A program made the translations under genes and the position numbers. The notes under the pieces were generated by a model. The model saw only the letters and a list, made by a program, of their open reading frames with translations. It had not been told where the DNA came from and ran no database searches. This document shows, piece after piece, positions 7,565 through 17,588 of a DNA stretch of 64,000 nt. How positions within the stretch are numbered: the first letter of the stretch is position 1; the number at the start of each line of letters is the position of its first letter. This DNA comes from Sulfuricurvum sp. (GTDB lineage Bacteria; Campylobacterota; Campylobacteria; Campylobacterales; Sulfurimonadaceae), in assembly GCF_023229695.1 (NCBI RefSeq), contig NZ_JALNYS010000004.1, forward strand, positions 120,682 to 184,681, given 5' to 3'.

Positions 7565-9679
7565 ATGACCCCACTTATCGAACTTCTCACCCAAAAGACC
7601 GGACTATCGTCCAAAAATGTCGCCAGTATCCTGCGCCTCCTCGAAGAAGGGTCGACGATCCCCTTTATCGCCCGCTATCGCAAAGAGATGACAGGGGGGG
7701 CTACCGATGAGCAGCTGAGAGAATTTGACACCGTGTACGGCTACTCCAAAAAGCTGTTGGAGCGTAAAGAGGAGATCGCGCGTTTGATCGGCGAGCGGGG
7801 GCATATGACCTCCCAACTGCAAAGCCTCATCGATGCGGCGCAGAGCCTTCAGGTACTCGAAGACATCTACCGTCCGTTCAAGGAGAAAAAAAATACCCGT
7901 GCGAGCGCGGCAATCGCGGCAGGATTGGAGCCACTGGCCGATATCTTGCAGAGTGCGAGATTGGAGAGCGGCGAGTTTAGACGCAAAGCGGCCGAGTTCG
8001 TCAAAGGATCGGTTGCCACAGCCGATGCGGCGATCAAGGGGGCTCAGGACATTGTCGCGGAACGCTACAGTGATGATGCGAAAGAGCGGGAACACTGGCG
8101 TCGTCAGCTTTTTGAATACTCTTCGTTTGAGATCAAGGGGGGCAAAGGGCTCAAAGAGGAGGGGTTGTATGCGAAGCTCGCGGGCAAAGCGGAGCGGATC
8201 TCCTCCATCCCCTCTCACCGTTACCTCGCGATGATGCGCGGGGTGGCCGAAAAAGAGCTGAGCGTTAAAATCGGCGTGGAGATGGAACGGGTCGAAACGG
8301 CGATCAAGCGGTTTCGGATTCCGCAGCACGCTTCAAGCAGCCGCGAACTTCTCCTCGAAGCGTATCTCGACGGGTTCAAGCGGCTGCTGTTCCCCTCATT
8401 GGAGCGGGAGATTCATGCGGCGATCAAAGAGCGCTCCGACGCTCAGGCGATTGCGACGTTCGGGAAAAACCTCACCCAGCTGTTGGGTTCTCCACCCGTG
8501 ACCAAGCGGGTGATTTTGGGGGCCGATCCGGCGTACCGTACCGGATGCAAACTTGCCGTCGTCGACGAACACGGCACCTATCTGACCCATGCGGTGATCT
8601 ATCCGACCCCGCCGCAAAGCGATTATGCCGCATCGGCAAAAGTGGTTAAAGAGTTCGCTTCGCGCTACGCCATCACCGCCGTCGCGATCGGCAACGGCAC
8701 CGCGTCGCGCGAGACGCAGGAGTTTTTTGCCCGCGTTAATAAAGAAGAGGGGCTGAATCTCGCCTACACCGTCGTCTCCGAAGCGGGGGCATCGGTCTAT
8801 TCGGCCTCGAAAATCGCGCAGGAGGAGTATCCGAGTCTCGATGTGACGATACGCGGCGCCATCTCGATCGCTCAGCGTCTGCGTGATCCGATGGCGGCAT
8901 TGGTGAAGATCGACCCCAAATCGCTGGGGATCGGGCAGTATCAGCACGACGTCGATCAAAAGCTCCTCGAAAAACAGCTGGGTGCGGTGACGGAAGATCT
9001 GGTCAACCGGATCGGGGTCGATCCTAACAGCGCGTCGGTATCGCTTCTCTCCTATGTCGCCGGGGTAGGGGCGAAGCTGGCGAAGGCGATGATCGAATAT
9101 CGTGAAAGCAACGGCGCGTTCAAAAGCAAAAGCGAGCTGCTCAAAGTCAAAGGGCTGGGGGCCAAAGCGTACGAGCAGTGCGCCGGATTTTTTCGGATAC
9201 GCGAGGGCAAAAATATCCTCGATAATACGGGGGTGCACCCCGAAAGCTACGGCGCGGCGCAGGAACTTCTCAAACGCTACGAGGTAGGGACGCTCACTAA
9301 AGATCAGATTCCCGCTATCGCTCAGGAACTGGGGATCGGGGAGATAACACTGGCCGATATCATCACCGAGCTCAAAAAACCGGGATTTGACCCCCGTGAG
9401 AGCCTCCCGCCGATCATGTTCCGCGCAGGTCTCACCGATATCAAAGAGCTCCGTGAGGGCTCCATCGTCTCGGGAGTCGTCCGCAACATCGCCGATTTCG
9501 GGGCATTTGTCGATATCGGCCTCAAAAACGACGGGCTGATCCATATCTCGCAGATGTCGGAGAGACGGATATCCCACCCGCTGGAGGTGCTGAGCGTCAA
9601 TCAGCAGCTCAGCCGTATCCGCGTTGTCGAAGTGGATGTTCAAAAAGGGAAAGTGGGATTGAGCTTGCGGGATGTGTAG
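7565..9679 (+). CDS. tex: Tex transcription accessory protein
   Basis: The 704-residue protein has the full Tex architecture. An N-terminal helical domain is followed by a YqgF/RuvC-like nuclease fold (around ILGADPAYRTGCKLAVVDEHG, residue 317), a helix-hairpin-helix region (VGAKLAKAMIEYR and VKGLGAKAYEQCAGF) and a C-terminal S1 RNA-binding domain (GVVRNIADFGAFVDIGLKNDG). Tex is a conserved nucleic-acid-binding factor acting on transcription and RNA; the molecular role is not fully settled in the family. The start is set by TTAGGAA just upstream. The gene is GC-richer than its neighbours and looks like core genome. Confidence 0.95.
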   Translation: MTPLIELLTQKTGLSSKNVASILRLLEEGSTIPFIARYRKEMTGGATDEQLREFDTVYGYSKKLLERKEEIARLIGERGHMTSQLQSLIDAAQSLQVLEDIYRPFKEKKNTRASAAIAAGLEPLADILQSARLESGEFRRKAAEFVKGSVATADAAIKGAQDIVAERYSDDAKEREHWRRQLFEYSSFEIKGGKGLKEEGLYAKLAGKAERISSIPSHRYLAMMRGVAEKELSVKIGVEMERVETAIKRFRIPQHASSSRELLLEAYLDGFKRLLFPSLEREIHAAIKERSDAQAIATFGKNLTQLLGSPPVTKRVILGADPAYRTGCKLAVVDEHGTYLTHAVIYPTPPQSDYAASAKVVKEFASRYAITAVAIGNGTASRETQEFFARVNKEEGLNLAYTVVSEAGASVYSASKIAQEEYPSLDVTIRGAISIAQRLRDPMAALVKIDPKSLGIGQYQHDVDQKLLEKQLGAVTEDLVNRIGVDPNSASVSLLSYVAGVGAKLAKAMIEYRESNGAFKSKSELLKVKGLGAKAYEQCAGFFRIREGKNILDNTGVHPESYGAAQELLKRYEVGTLTKDQIPAIAQELGIGEITLADIITELKKPGFDPRESLPPIMFRAGLTDIKELREGSIVSGVVRNIADFGAFVDIGLKNDGLIHISQMSERRISHPLEVLSVNQQLSRIRVVEVDVQKGKVGLSLRDV

Positions 9680-9724
9680 ATTATCAGGAAATTTTTACTA
9701 TGATCCGAAGTATAAAGGATAGCG

Positions 9725-10459
9725 ATGAGCGGAAAAGTTTTTCTAACGGGGGCCGGGCCGGGCGATCCGGATCTATTGACGGTGAAGGCGCTGCGCCTTA
9801 TCCGAGAGGCGGACGTTATCTTATACGACCGATTGGTGAATGAGACCATTTTAAACGAGGCGAAAGCCGGGGTGACCCTTGTGTATGTCGGAAAAGAGGA
9901 CGGGCACCATACGATTCCCCAAGAAAAGATCAATGCCCTTTTGTATGAACATGCCCAAAACCATTCGACGGTTGTACGGCTGAAGGGGGGAGATCCTCTC
10001 ATCTTCGGCAGAGGGGGGGAAGAGGCCCTTTATCTGGCGGAGAGGGGGATTGCGTTTGAATTTGTCCCCGGTATCAGTTCGGCGATAGCCGTCCCGACCT
10101 ATGCCGGTATTCCGGTGACGCAGCGGGGGATCAATACTTCTTTTCGTGTCTTAACAGGGCACCATGCGAAACAAAATCCGGAAACGGTATTTGATCCGGG
10201 GATACTGCGTGAAAATGAGACGCTGGTCATTTTAATGGGGGTCAAAGGGATCGGGCCGATCGTGGAGGCGCTGATTCGGAACGGAGTTGACTTGAGCGTC
10301 CCGTGCGCCGTTATCGAAAACGGGACGATGCCGGAGCAAAAATGTACCGTTGCCACTGTCGGAACGATTGTTGAAGCTTCAAAGGGGGCCGGTTCGCCGG
10401 CGATTATCGTTGTCGGCCAGACAGTCGGGCTTAGCGAACAGCTGAAGTGGTTTGTTTAA
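9725..10459 (+). CDS. cobA: Uroporphyrinogen-III C-methyltransferase
   Basis: The 244-residue enzyme uses S-adenosylmethionine to methylate uroporphyrinogen III at C2 and C7, giving precorrin-2, the branch point to sirohaem. Motifs are VFLTGAGPGDPDLLTVKA at the N-terminus and VVRLKGGDPLIFGRGGEEA near residue 82, both characteristic of the SUMT family. The length is that of the single-domain CobA form, without the CysG N-terminal domain, which is encoded by the next gene. The stop precedes the next start by one base. Context (a sirohaem partner and a nitrate transporter nearby) suggests it serves assimilatory nitrite or sulfite reductase. Confidence 0.93.
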   Translation: MSGKVFLTGAGPGDPDLLTVKALRLIREADVILYDRLVNETILNEAKAGVTLVYVGKEDGHHTIPQEKINALLYEHAQNHSTVVRLKGGDPLIFGRGGEEALYLAERGIAFEFVPGISSAIAVPTYAGIPVTQRGINTSFRVLTGHHAKQNPETVFDPGILRENETLVILMGVKGIGPIVEALIRNGVDLSVPCAVIENGTMPEQKCTVATVGTIVEASKGAGSPAIIVVGQTVGLSEQLKWFV

Positions 10460-10460
10460 C

Positions 10461-11078
10461 ATGGCTGACTCTCACTATCTTCCCGTGATGCTCGATTTGA
10501 GAAAGAAAAAAATACTTCTCGTCGGCGGGGGAGAAATTGCGTGTGAAAAACTGAGCCGCCTTGTCGATTGTACGGATGATATTACGATTGTGGCAACCGA
10601 ATGTTCGCCGAAGATGGAAGAGTATATCCGCGCGAACGGATTCAGTGCATATCGCAGAGTATTTGAAGAGTCCGATCTTGAGGGTATGGATATCGTTATA
10701 GCCGCCGTCGATTCGCTGCAATTGCAGGCGGAGATTTTTGAGAAAGCCAGTCAACGGAAGATCTTATGCAACGCCGTTGATCTCCCCTCCTATTGCCACT
10801 TTATTTTTCCCTCTATCATCCGTCGTGACGACTTGGTGATCGCCATCTCGACATCGGGTGCCTCTCCTGCTATTGCAAAACACATGAAACGGTTTATAGA
10901 CAACCTTATTCCAAGCGATATCGGATCGTTTCTGACGATGATGCGCGAAAGGCGAAAAGAGCTTCCGAAGGGAAAAGAGCGGATGCGCTATCTCGATCAA
11001 TTGGCATCGGAATATATGAGCGGGGCTGCTCAGTGTGCCCTGCAGCGGCTCAGGGAAGTTTTTTCCAAATCGCCATAG
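10461..11078 (+). CDS. Precorrin-2 dehydrogenase / sirohydrochlorin ferrochelatase (Met8/CysG-N type)
   Basis: This 205-residue protein matches the N-terminal half of CysG. It has the Rossmann motif KKILLVGGGEIACEKLSRL for NAD, the segment CNAVDLPSYCHFIFPSIIRR and the conserved ISTSGASPAIAKHMK. It would oxidise precorrin-2 and insert iron to make sirohaem. The ATG at 10461 is chosen because the frame extension to 10452 overlaps cobA without adding conserved sequence. It is tightly coupled to cobA and convergent to the PP2C-kinase gene. Confidence 0.9.
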   Translation: MADSHYLPVMLDLRKKKILLVGGGEIACEKLSRLVDCTDDITIVATECSPKMEEYIRANGFSAYRRVFEESDLEGMDIVIAAVDSLQLQAEIFEKASQRKILCNAVDLPSYCHFIFPSIIRRDDLVIAISTSGASPAIAKHMKRFIDNLIPSDIGSFLTMMRERRKELPKGKERMRYLDQLASEYMSGAAQCALQRLREVFSKSP

Positions 11079-11111
11079 TCCGTTTGTGCATGCACAACTT
11101 TGATTATCGTA

Positions 11112-12752
11112 CTATTTTGAGACATACAGGACAAAGGTCCCCGCTTCCAGCGCCAATAGGATAAAAAAACCGATTTTGTAAAAAGTGAGGGGGGAGCGTT
11201 CGATGAGCGGGGTCTCTTTGGAGAAAAAAGGTTTCACCTTTTCGGGAGCTTTAAGCTCATAGAAAAATTCCGAATAGTGGCGATACCGTTCGTTTGGATC
11301 GATTGCGATGGCGCGCAGGATAACAGAGTCAAGCCATAACGGAATGTTGCTGTTAAGGCGGGCAGGGCGTTTTGCGGTTTTAAACGTCGGGGTCTGAAAC
11401 GGTTCGATCTCGCCATAGGGGAGCTTTCCGCTCAGCGCCCAATAGAGGGTCACCCCGATCGAAAAAATTTCGGTCGATTCGTTGATCACACCTCCCGTGA
11501 AACGTTCGGGTGCGAGATAGCTTGGGGTTCCGGCACGGGAGTTCGTCGAAAAGATTTCGACAATCGAGCCGAAATCGACCATTTTAAAATCGACTCCCGC
11601 TTCCCCCTCCTTTTTCGTGACGATAATATTTTCGGGTTTGATATCGCCGTGTACGAGACCCAGATGGAGTAGGTGGGCCTCGGCGCGGTGGAGAAATTTC
11701 CCCAATGCGATGGCACTGTCGACCGAAATAGGGCGGTTTTTGAGGTATTCGGTGAGATTGACCCCCTCGATCAGTTCCATCAGATAGTAGCGCATACTCC
11801 GATTTTCCGGAACCCAGGCGTGACCGAACGCTTTGTGGGTGATCTGTTTGACCGTCCATGCTTCGCGTACAAACGCATCGAGAGATTGTTCGTCATTAGC
11901 CTCCATCGGAAATTTCATGACGTAGAACCGGTTTTCTTTGGAGACTTTCCAGATGCGGCGATGCTCCATCATCGGGGCGATCAGCATATAACCGTCGATA
12001 ACCTCCCCTTCCAGCAGCGATTCGGGGATCGGAAGGGAGATATTTTTCATTCCATAAAGGGGATCGAGACTTTCGATACGAAAGATCTGCAAGCTGATAT
12101 CATCACGATCTTCAGGGCAGGCATTTGAGGCCGCATGGTTGACAATCATCGTTGCACCGAGCCCTTTTATTACGAGGTCGCTGAAGGAAGGATCGTCAAT
12201 CAGATTGGTGAGACCGTCGCTGCACAAAATCAGAGTCTCCCCGACGGCTATCGGCGTTGAGACAATAGAGCAATCGACGTTTTCAGAGAGTCCGCATGCT
12301 TGGATAAGGACATGGGACATATAGGCATCGTCCATTGTATGATCGGTACTGAGACGCTCAAAGCTACCGTCGCGTCGTAGGAGATAGATTCTAGAATCCC
12401 CAAGATTGAGAGTGTAGAGGGTCTCCCCCTCGATTACGGCGAGGCAAAGCGTCGTCAGAAGCTCAATCTCACCGTATTGCGCCATCGACTCTTTGAACAG
12501 CAGGCTGTTAATATGGCGGGTAAAAACTTCCATCGTTTTGGGGATATCCCACGCTTTGGGACGCGTTTTAAACTGATCGGTAAAAAATTTGACGCACTGG
12601 CGTGCCGCAGTACCGCCTCGGCGGGCACTTCCGACCCCGTCACACAAAACGCTTACCAAAACGGCGTTATCGATGATCAAGTGGGCACACGCATCGTCTC
12701 CCGTCGAGCCCGGTTTCGGGAGGATACATTCAGACGATTGGAGTTGCAGCAT
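11112..12752 (-). CDS. PP2C phosphatase - Ser/Thr kinase fusion
   Basis: The 546-residue protein joins two opposing activities. Residues 1-235 form a PP2C-type phosphatase (VSVLCDGVGSARRGGTAA, LNLGDSRIYLL, LILCSDGLTNL), and residues about 255-500 an eukaryotic-like kinase (catalytic loop VHGDIKPENIIV, DFGS metal motif, GTPSYLAPERF activation segment). A single membrane helix (FFILLALEAGTFVLYV) closes the C-terminus. Such bifunctional proteins recur beside nitrate transporters and sirohaem genes in proteobacteria, where a role in controlling nitrate assimilation is suspected. It lies downstream of narK, on the same strand and separated by a repeat. The phosphorylated target is unknown. Confidence 0.9.
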   Translation of the reverse strand: MLQLQSSECILPKPGSTGDDACAHLIIDNAVLVSVLCDGVGSARRGGTAARQCVKFFTDQFKTRPKAWDIPKTMEVFTRHINSLLFKESMAQYGEIELLTTLCLAVIEGETLYTLNLGDSRIYLLRRDGSFERLSTDHTMDDAYMSHVLIQACGLSENVDCSIVSTPIAVGETLILCSDGLTNLIDDPSFSDLVIKGLGATMIVNHAASNACPEDRDDISLQIFRIESLDPLYGMKNISLPIPESLLEGEVIDGYMLIAPMMEHRRIWKVSKENRFYVMKFPMEANDEQSLDAFVREAWTVKQITHKAFGHAWVPENRSMRYYLMELIEGVNLTEYLKNRPISVDSAIALGKFLHRAEAHLLHLGLVHGDIKPENIIVTKKEGEAGVDFKMVDFGSIVEIFSTNSRAGTPSYLAPERFTGGVINESTEIFSIGVTLYWALSGKLPYGEIEPFQTPTFKTAKRPARLNSNIPLWLDSVILRAIAIDPNERYRHYSEFFYELKAPEKVKPFFSKETPLIERSPLTFYKIGFFILLALEAGTFVLYVSK

Positions 12753-12779
12753 GGATAAAACCTTACGGTAAATTTAGTA

Positions 12780-12926
12780 TCTGACCTTACGCACCTTGCC
12801 TTAAGGGGTACTTCAAGGAGAGTTAATCTCCCGTATCCGAAAGATACGGGTAGCTTTAGGGGGGTGCAGGGGACATCTGTCCCTGCCACTTTCCGGGCTA
12901 TGAGCGGAAAGTGCGTAACATCAGTT
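12780..12926. repeat. TTACGCAC-ended hairpin repeat, copy A
   Basis: The left end CTGACCTTACGCAC and right end GTGCGTAACATCAGTT are imperfect inverted copies of each other. Between them lie the hairpins CCCGTATCC...GGATACGGG-like, GGGACATCTGTCCC and a CCGGGCTAT segment. It fills the 215-base gap between narK and the PP2C-kinase gene and could attenuate readthrough. Other copies in this window are near 17.9, 18.3, 18.7, 21.9 and 27.8 kb. Confidence 0.8.
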
Positions 12927-12967
12927 AGTATTTGTCCTCCGTTCGCGGTGAGCTTCTCGAACGAGGA

Positions 12968-14245
12968 TTAAATTCTTGCCCCTGAAACCGCACCCCATGT
13001 GGTTCTCCAGCGTGTTTTGACCATAGATATTCCTAAAATAGCGATCATCACCATTGCGGCGAAGAGCAAAAATCCGGCAGCATAGCCGTCAAACGTCCCC
13101 TGAGACCATCCGAAGGTTTTGATGAGCGCCGAACCGCCCAGACCACCGGCGGCGCCGATAAGTCCCGTCATGATACCGATATCTTTTCCGAAACGCTGCG
13201 GTACGAGCTGGAATACCGAACCGTTAGCCATACCGAGGTTTGCCATGATCAAAAACATCACCGTAATCGCCGCCCAAAACGGCAGGTCGATCAGCGCGGT
13301 GATAAACGATAGCACCACAATGCTACCATAAAATACGTAGAGCGATTTAATCCCCCCCATTTTATCGGCGATCGCCCCTCCGACCGGACGCAGTACGGCA
13401 CCGGCGAAGATACAGAGGGCTCCGAAATATCCCGCCATGACTTTGACGTTCTCTTCGTTGAGGATATCCAGACCGATGGCCGACATATCGGCTTGGTAGG
13501 TATTCATCAGGTACACTTTCATGTAGTTGGCAAACCCGACGAATCCGCCGAAAGAGACGGCATAGAAAAGGTTAAACCACCAGGTGTCACGGTCGCGGAG
13601 CAGTTTCATGTAATCGCCGAATTTTTTAGGATTGCCTTTATACACGCTTGCCGGAGCATCTTTTGCCAGAAACATATAGGCGACGAATATAATCGTCGAC
13701 AACACCGCACCGACGAGAAAGACTGAAGGCCATCCCCAAACTTCGGCAATTTTAGGGGCGAATAAAAAGTCGATGACGACACCGATATTTCCCGCTCCCG
13801 CAATCCCCAAAACTACCCCTTGAAGACGCGGCGGATACCATTGTCCCGCCTGCGGCAGTGCAACGGCGAACGACGCGCCGCCGAAACCGAGGCCGAGTGC
13901 GACCAGCAGCAATTGATTATAGGTAATCGCATCCGATTGGACAAAAGCAAAAAAGAGGGTCGCAATGACAATGGCCTGAGAAACCAGAGCCGTCTTTTTC
14001 GGTCCGAATTTATCGACAAAGAACCCAAGGACGATCCGCAATAACGCCCCTGCAAGGATAGGGAGTGCGAGCAGGGTTGCTATTTGAGAATCATTCAGGG
14101 CATTTCCGGCTGCGGTGAGCGTTTCATTGATCTCGGTTGCCAAAGGACCCAGCATGGTCCACATCATAAAACTAAAGTCGAAATACAAAAAAGCGGCCAG
14201 CAGCGACGGCCAGTGCCCCTCTTTTTTTAATTCACCGAATTTCAT
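12968..14245 (-). CDS. narK: Nitrate/nitrite transporter, MFS family
   Basis: The 425-residue protein has twelve hydrophobic segments and the NarK/NasA-type nitrate signature GFGGASFAVALPQAGQWYPP near residue 117, plus GFFVDKFGPKK in the loop between helices 2 and 3. It would move nitrate in, or exchange nitrate and nitrite, across the cytoplasmic membrane. A ribosome-binding site TAGGAGACGGGG precedes the ATG. Nearby sirohaem genes favour an assimilatory role over respiration, but no nitrate or nitrite reductase gene lies in the window. The 228-base upstream region is AT-rich and shared with the divergent GGDEF-EAL gene. Confidence 0.92.
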   Translation of the reverse strand: MKFGELKKEGHWPSLLAAFLYFDFSFMMWTMLGPLATEINETLTAAGNALNDSQIATLLALPILAGALLRIVLGFFVDKFGPKKTALVSQAIVIATLFFAFVQSDAITYNQLLLVALGLGFGGASFAVALPQAGQWYPPRLQGVVLGIAGAGNIGVVIDFLFAPKIAEVWGWPSVFLVGAVLSTIIFVAYMFLAKDAPASVYKGNPKKFGDYMKLLRDRDTWWFNLFYAVSFGGFVGFANYMKVYLMNTYQADMSAIGLDILNEENVKVMAGYFGALCIFAGAVLRPVGGAIADKMGGIKSLYVFYGSIVVLSFITALIDLPFWAAITVMFLIMANLGMANGSVFQLVPQRFGKDIGIMTGLIGAAGGLGGSALIKTFGWSQGTFDGYAAGFLLFAAMVMIAILGISMVKTRWRTTWGAVSGARI

Positions 14246-14473
14246 CCCCGTCTCCTAATCAAGATTTTTTTATCTGAATAATTGTAGTCTAATATAGGGG
14301 AGAATTAGTGCAACACTATGGTTAAATTTTAATCATTGCAAATCAGAGGGGCTATTAATGCTTTTAAGGCGTTTGCGTCAATTTAGGGATAAAAAACTTT
14401 TTAGGAAGATTTTTAGTGTAAACTAAAAGAAAAACATATATAATAATTTTTTTATAATTTAATAAGGTAATTC

Positions 14474-17400
14474 GTGTACGTTAAAACACTCTCGTTCTTT
14501 ACCGCGCAAATGGATTACATTTTTTTTGTTTATGGCCTCGCTTTTATACTCTTAGGGGTTGTATCCCTTATTCTATATAATGAAAAATCTTCGCTGATCT
14601 CTTGGATATGGCTTGCTGCATTCGGTTTTTTGCATGGACTGAATGAGTGGATGGATATGTTTAAATTATTGTCACTTGACAACCCGATCTTTGAATGGAT
14701 CGGGCAGGGGACACTGGTCGGGTCCTTTTTTGCATTGATTTTTTTCGGTAAAAAATTGGTTTCGCGTAAAAAATTCATCTATTTTTCGACACTGATGGGC
14801 GGTATCTTTCTTTTTTATCTTTGGCAATACCCTGATGATTTTTTCCAACTGTTGCGTTATGTGTTTGGTTTTACCGGGGCGCTTTTCTCTGCGTTGCTTT
14901 TGTGGCATTACGCAAAGAGGATGAAGTACATTCAATTGAAATTTGCCGCTGTCGGCATGGGACTTTACGCCATTGCAGCCGGTCTTATCGTCCCTGTCGG
15001 GACAATACCGCTCTCCCTTATCATGAACTACGAGACATTTTTAGAGGTACTGGGGTTTCCGGTACAGGTGCTAAGACTGTTATCGGCACTGATGATCGTG
15101 ATAGGCGTATGGACCTATTATCTAAATCATCGACATAATGAAAACGAAACCAAAGCGCTAATCTATCCGATGGAAGCACGTAAATTGTTTTTTATTTTCG
15201 GATTTGTCACGCTAGGAGGATTTTTTTTAGTCAATTATATGGGTGAGAGGAGAGAAGCGCTGATGGTAAAAGAGCTTCTTGCCCGTACGACGGTCGTATC
15301 TCGCGCAATCGATATCGATGCCGTCCGGTCTCTTCAATGCGATACGTCTGATATCGGCAATCCCTCGTATGAACAGCTTAAAATATGGCTCTCCACTGTG
15401 AATGTTGCCTCCCGTTTTGCGTATATGTTGACGATTCGGCACGGAATGGTCCATTTTTTAGTCGATTCCGAAAAACTCGGCAGCTCCGATTACTCTCCGC
15501 CCGGGCAACATTATGAAGAAACAAGTGCCGATTTTTTCAACGCTCTTCAAAAGAACAAACCCTTTATTATCGGGCCGGAAACCGATCACTGGGGGAGATG
15601 GATTACGGTGGTGGTTCCGTTGGGAGGTTTGCTTTCTGATGGGGGAAATGTCTATTTTGCGTTTGATATTGATTATGACAGCTGGAAAAATGAGATTGCC
15701 GGAACACGGCAATTGGCCATGGCAATCCTCTTTCTTATTTCTACTCTAATGATTTATTTTTTTGCCGCGTCAAATAAAATCATCCAAATCAACACGATGC
15801 TTAATACGGAACGAAATCTTTTTATCGGTGGACCCGCCATTATTATTAAATGGAAAATTTTTGATGAACGATGGCGTGTGATTTATGTTTCGGCGAATAT
15901 TTATGGGCATCTCTCTTTGAAAGAAGAGGAGATGCGAAGCAGTCGCACCTCTTTTTTAGAGCAGATTCATCCGGATGATCAAATTCTATTTATATCCGGA
16001 TTGGAAAAACTGCGAAAGAGTCTGCCGGAGTTTGAAGAGGAGATCAGAGTACGTCATGCGGATGGATCCTATCGATGGTTTCATGTATTTGTTATCCGTC
16101 AAACGGATCGCAGCGGCGAGTGGTTTCAGGGATATTTTACCGAGATTAGCTCACGGAAAGAGGCAGAAGAGAGTGCCGTATATTTGGCCACCCATGATGT
16201 TTTGACCGGATTTCCGAAAACGCTCCTTTTGGAAGAGCTGTTTTTAAAATCCATTGCGACGGCGAAACGAAACGGCGATAAAGTGGCACTGATGTATCTG
16301 GATATCGATCGTTTCAACCGGATTAACGAAACATTCGGACATGCATTCGGAAACGATCTGATTTTAGCCATATCCAAACGGCTGAAAAATTTGTTGCGTG
16401 AAATGGACTCCATTGCAAGAGAAGGGGGGGATGAATTTGTCATACTCATTCCGATGTTAGAAAAAAAGGAGAAAGTTTCGGGGATAGCCGAAAAAATTCT
16501 TCGTGAAATATCCCGCCCTTTTACGCTGAAAAATGAGTCCATCACCCTTTCATGCAGTATCGGCATTGCCGTATTTCCCGATGACGGCGAAGGGATCGGG
16601 ATTCTGATGCAGCAGGCTGATACGGCGTTAATGGAGGCGAAAAACAGCGGACGCTCAACCTATGCTTTTTCATCAAAATCGGCAAACGAGAAAATCGCGC
16701 AACGCTTAATGATCGAAAATCAGCTTCACTTCGCATTGCTAAACGGGGAACTTTCACTCCATTATCAGCCGCAAATCGATGTAGAGAGTGAAAAAGTGGT
16801 CGGAGTCGAAGCCCTCTTGCGATGGAATAATCCGCTTTTAGGGTCGGTTTCCCCTGCGGTATTTATCCCGATTGCCGAAGAGTGCGGTTTAATTGTTCCG
16901 ATCGGAGAGTGGGTTTTGGAAGAGGCGTGCCGGCAAAATAAGGAGTGGGAATCCATAGGTTTTGAACCGATCGTTATGGCGGTCAATATGTCGTATATTC
17001 AGCTAAAACGTCCGGACTTTATCGCAACGCTCAGAGGGATACTTGAGAGGACATCTTTAGAGGCAGCATATTTAGAATTGGAGTTGACAGAGTCTACTTT
17101 GGCAGACGATAATGTAAATATTATAACAAAACTTCAAGAGATAAGAGATCTGGGGGTCGCCATTTCGATTGACGATTTCGGGACGGGATACTCGAATTTT
17201 CTCTATCTTAAAAAATTTAACGTCTCAAAACTCAAAATAGACCAATCGTTTATTTTTACCCTTGAAGGGGAAGACGGAGAATCGAGGGCGATTGTCAACA
17301 CGATGATCCAATTTGCAAAGACCCTTCAATTAACGACGATTGCCGAAGGGGTTGAAAAAAGGGGACAGTTTGATATTTTAGAGGCGTGCGGGTGTGACGA

Positions 17401-17479
17401 GATACAAGGATATTATTTTTCCAGACCGCTTCCTCCCCAAGAGTTTGTGACCTATTTCAAAATCAAGCGCACCGAATAG
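14474..17479 (+). CDS. Membrane GGDEF-EAL cyclic-di-GMP enzyme with PAS
   Basis: The 1001-residue protein begins with about seven membrane helices (residues 10-240), then has an extracytoplasmic sensory segment (about 260-410) and another helix near 420. A PAS fold (LEQIHPDDQILF...RHADGSYRWFHV) around 440-560 is followed by GGDEF (about 575-735) and EAL (about 745-995). The cyclase signature REGGDEF is intact and the inhibitory site REMD lies five residues before it. The phosphodiesterase residues EALLRW, ELTES, DDFGTGYSN and AEGVE are also intact, so both activities are possible. The GTG start at 14474 follows AAGGTAA. It probably responds to a redox or chemical signal; the ligand is not visible. 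Confidence 0.93.
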   Translation: MYVKTLSFFTAQMDYIFFVYGLAFILLGVVSLILYNEKSSLISWIWLAAFGFLHGLNEWMDMFKLLSLDNPIFEWIGQGTLVGSFFALIFFGKKLVSRKKFIYFSTLMGGIFLFYLWQYPDDFFQLLRYVFGFTGALFSALLLWHYAKRMKYIQLKFAAVGMGLYAIAAGLIVPVGTIPLSLIMNYETFLEVLGFPVQVLRLLSALMIVIGVWTYYLNHRHNENETKALIYPMEARKLFFIFGFVTLGGFFLVNYMGERREALMVKELLARTTVVSRAIDIDAVRSLQCDTSDIGNPSYEQLKIWLSTVNVASRFAYMLTIRHGMVHFLVDSEKLGSSDYSPPGQHYEETSADFFNALQKNKPFIIGPETDHWGRWITVVVPLGGLLSDGGNVYFAFDIDYDSWKNEIAGTRQLAMAILFLISTLMIYFFAASNKIIQINTMLNTERNLFIGGPAIIIKWKIFDERWRVIYVSANIYGHLSLKEEEMRSSRTSFLEQIHPDDQILFISGLEKLRKSLPEFEEEIRVRHADGSYRWFHVFVIRQTDRSGEWFQGYFTEISSRKEAEESAVYLATHDVLTGFPKTLLLEELFLKSIATAKRNGDKVALMYLDIDRFNRINETFGHAFGNDLILAISKRLKNLLREMDSIAREGGDEFVILIPMLEKKEKVSGIAEKILREISRPFTLKNESITLSCSIGIAVFPDDGEGIGILMQQADTALMEAKNSGRSTYAFSSKSANEKIAQRLMIENQLHFALLNGELSLHYQPQIDVESEKVVGVEALLRWNNPLLGSVSPAVFIPIAEECGLIVPIGEWVLEEACRQNKEWESIGFEPIVMAVNMSYIQLKRPDFIATLRGILERTSLEAAYLELELTESTLADDNVNIITKLQEIRDLGVAISIDDFGTGYSNFLYLKKFNVSKLKIDQSFIFTLEGEDGESRAIVNTMIQFAKTLQLTTIAEGVEKRGQFDILEACGCDEIQGYYFSRPLPPQEFVTYFKIKRTE

Positions 17480-17588
17480 AGACCTCCCCTTTAGGAGAGG
17501 AGAGTATGTCAAAATTTAATATTTAAAATGGTTAAAATTTGTAAAAAGTGATATACTGGTAGGTATAAAACGGTTGGAAGGGGTTAAT

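Noticed and set aside
7604..8329. A 241-codon minus-strand frame in tex
   Set aside because: Same reason: antisense shadow without a ribosome-binding site or motif.
8396..9643. A 415-codon open frame on the minus strand inside tex
   Set aside because: It is the antisense of a GC-rich conserved gene; composition is Arg/Asp/Phe-rich and not protein-like, and tex motifs account for the other strand.
11486..12128. Frames on either strand overlapping the PP2C-kinase gene
   Set aside because: They are shadows of a gene whose phosphatase and kinase motifs are continuous through the region.
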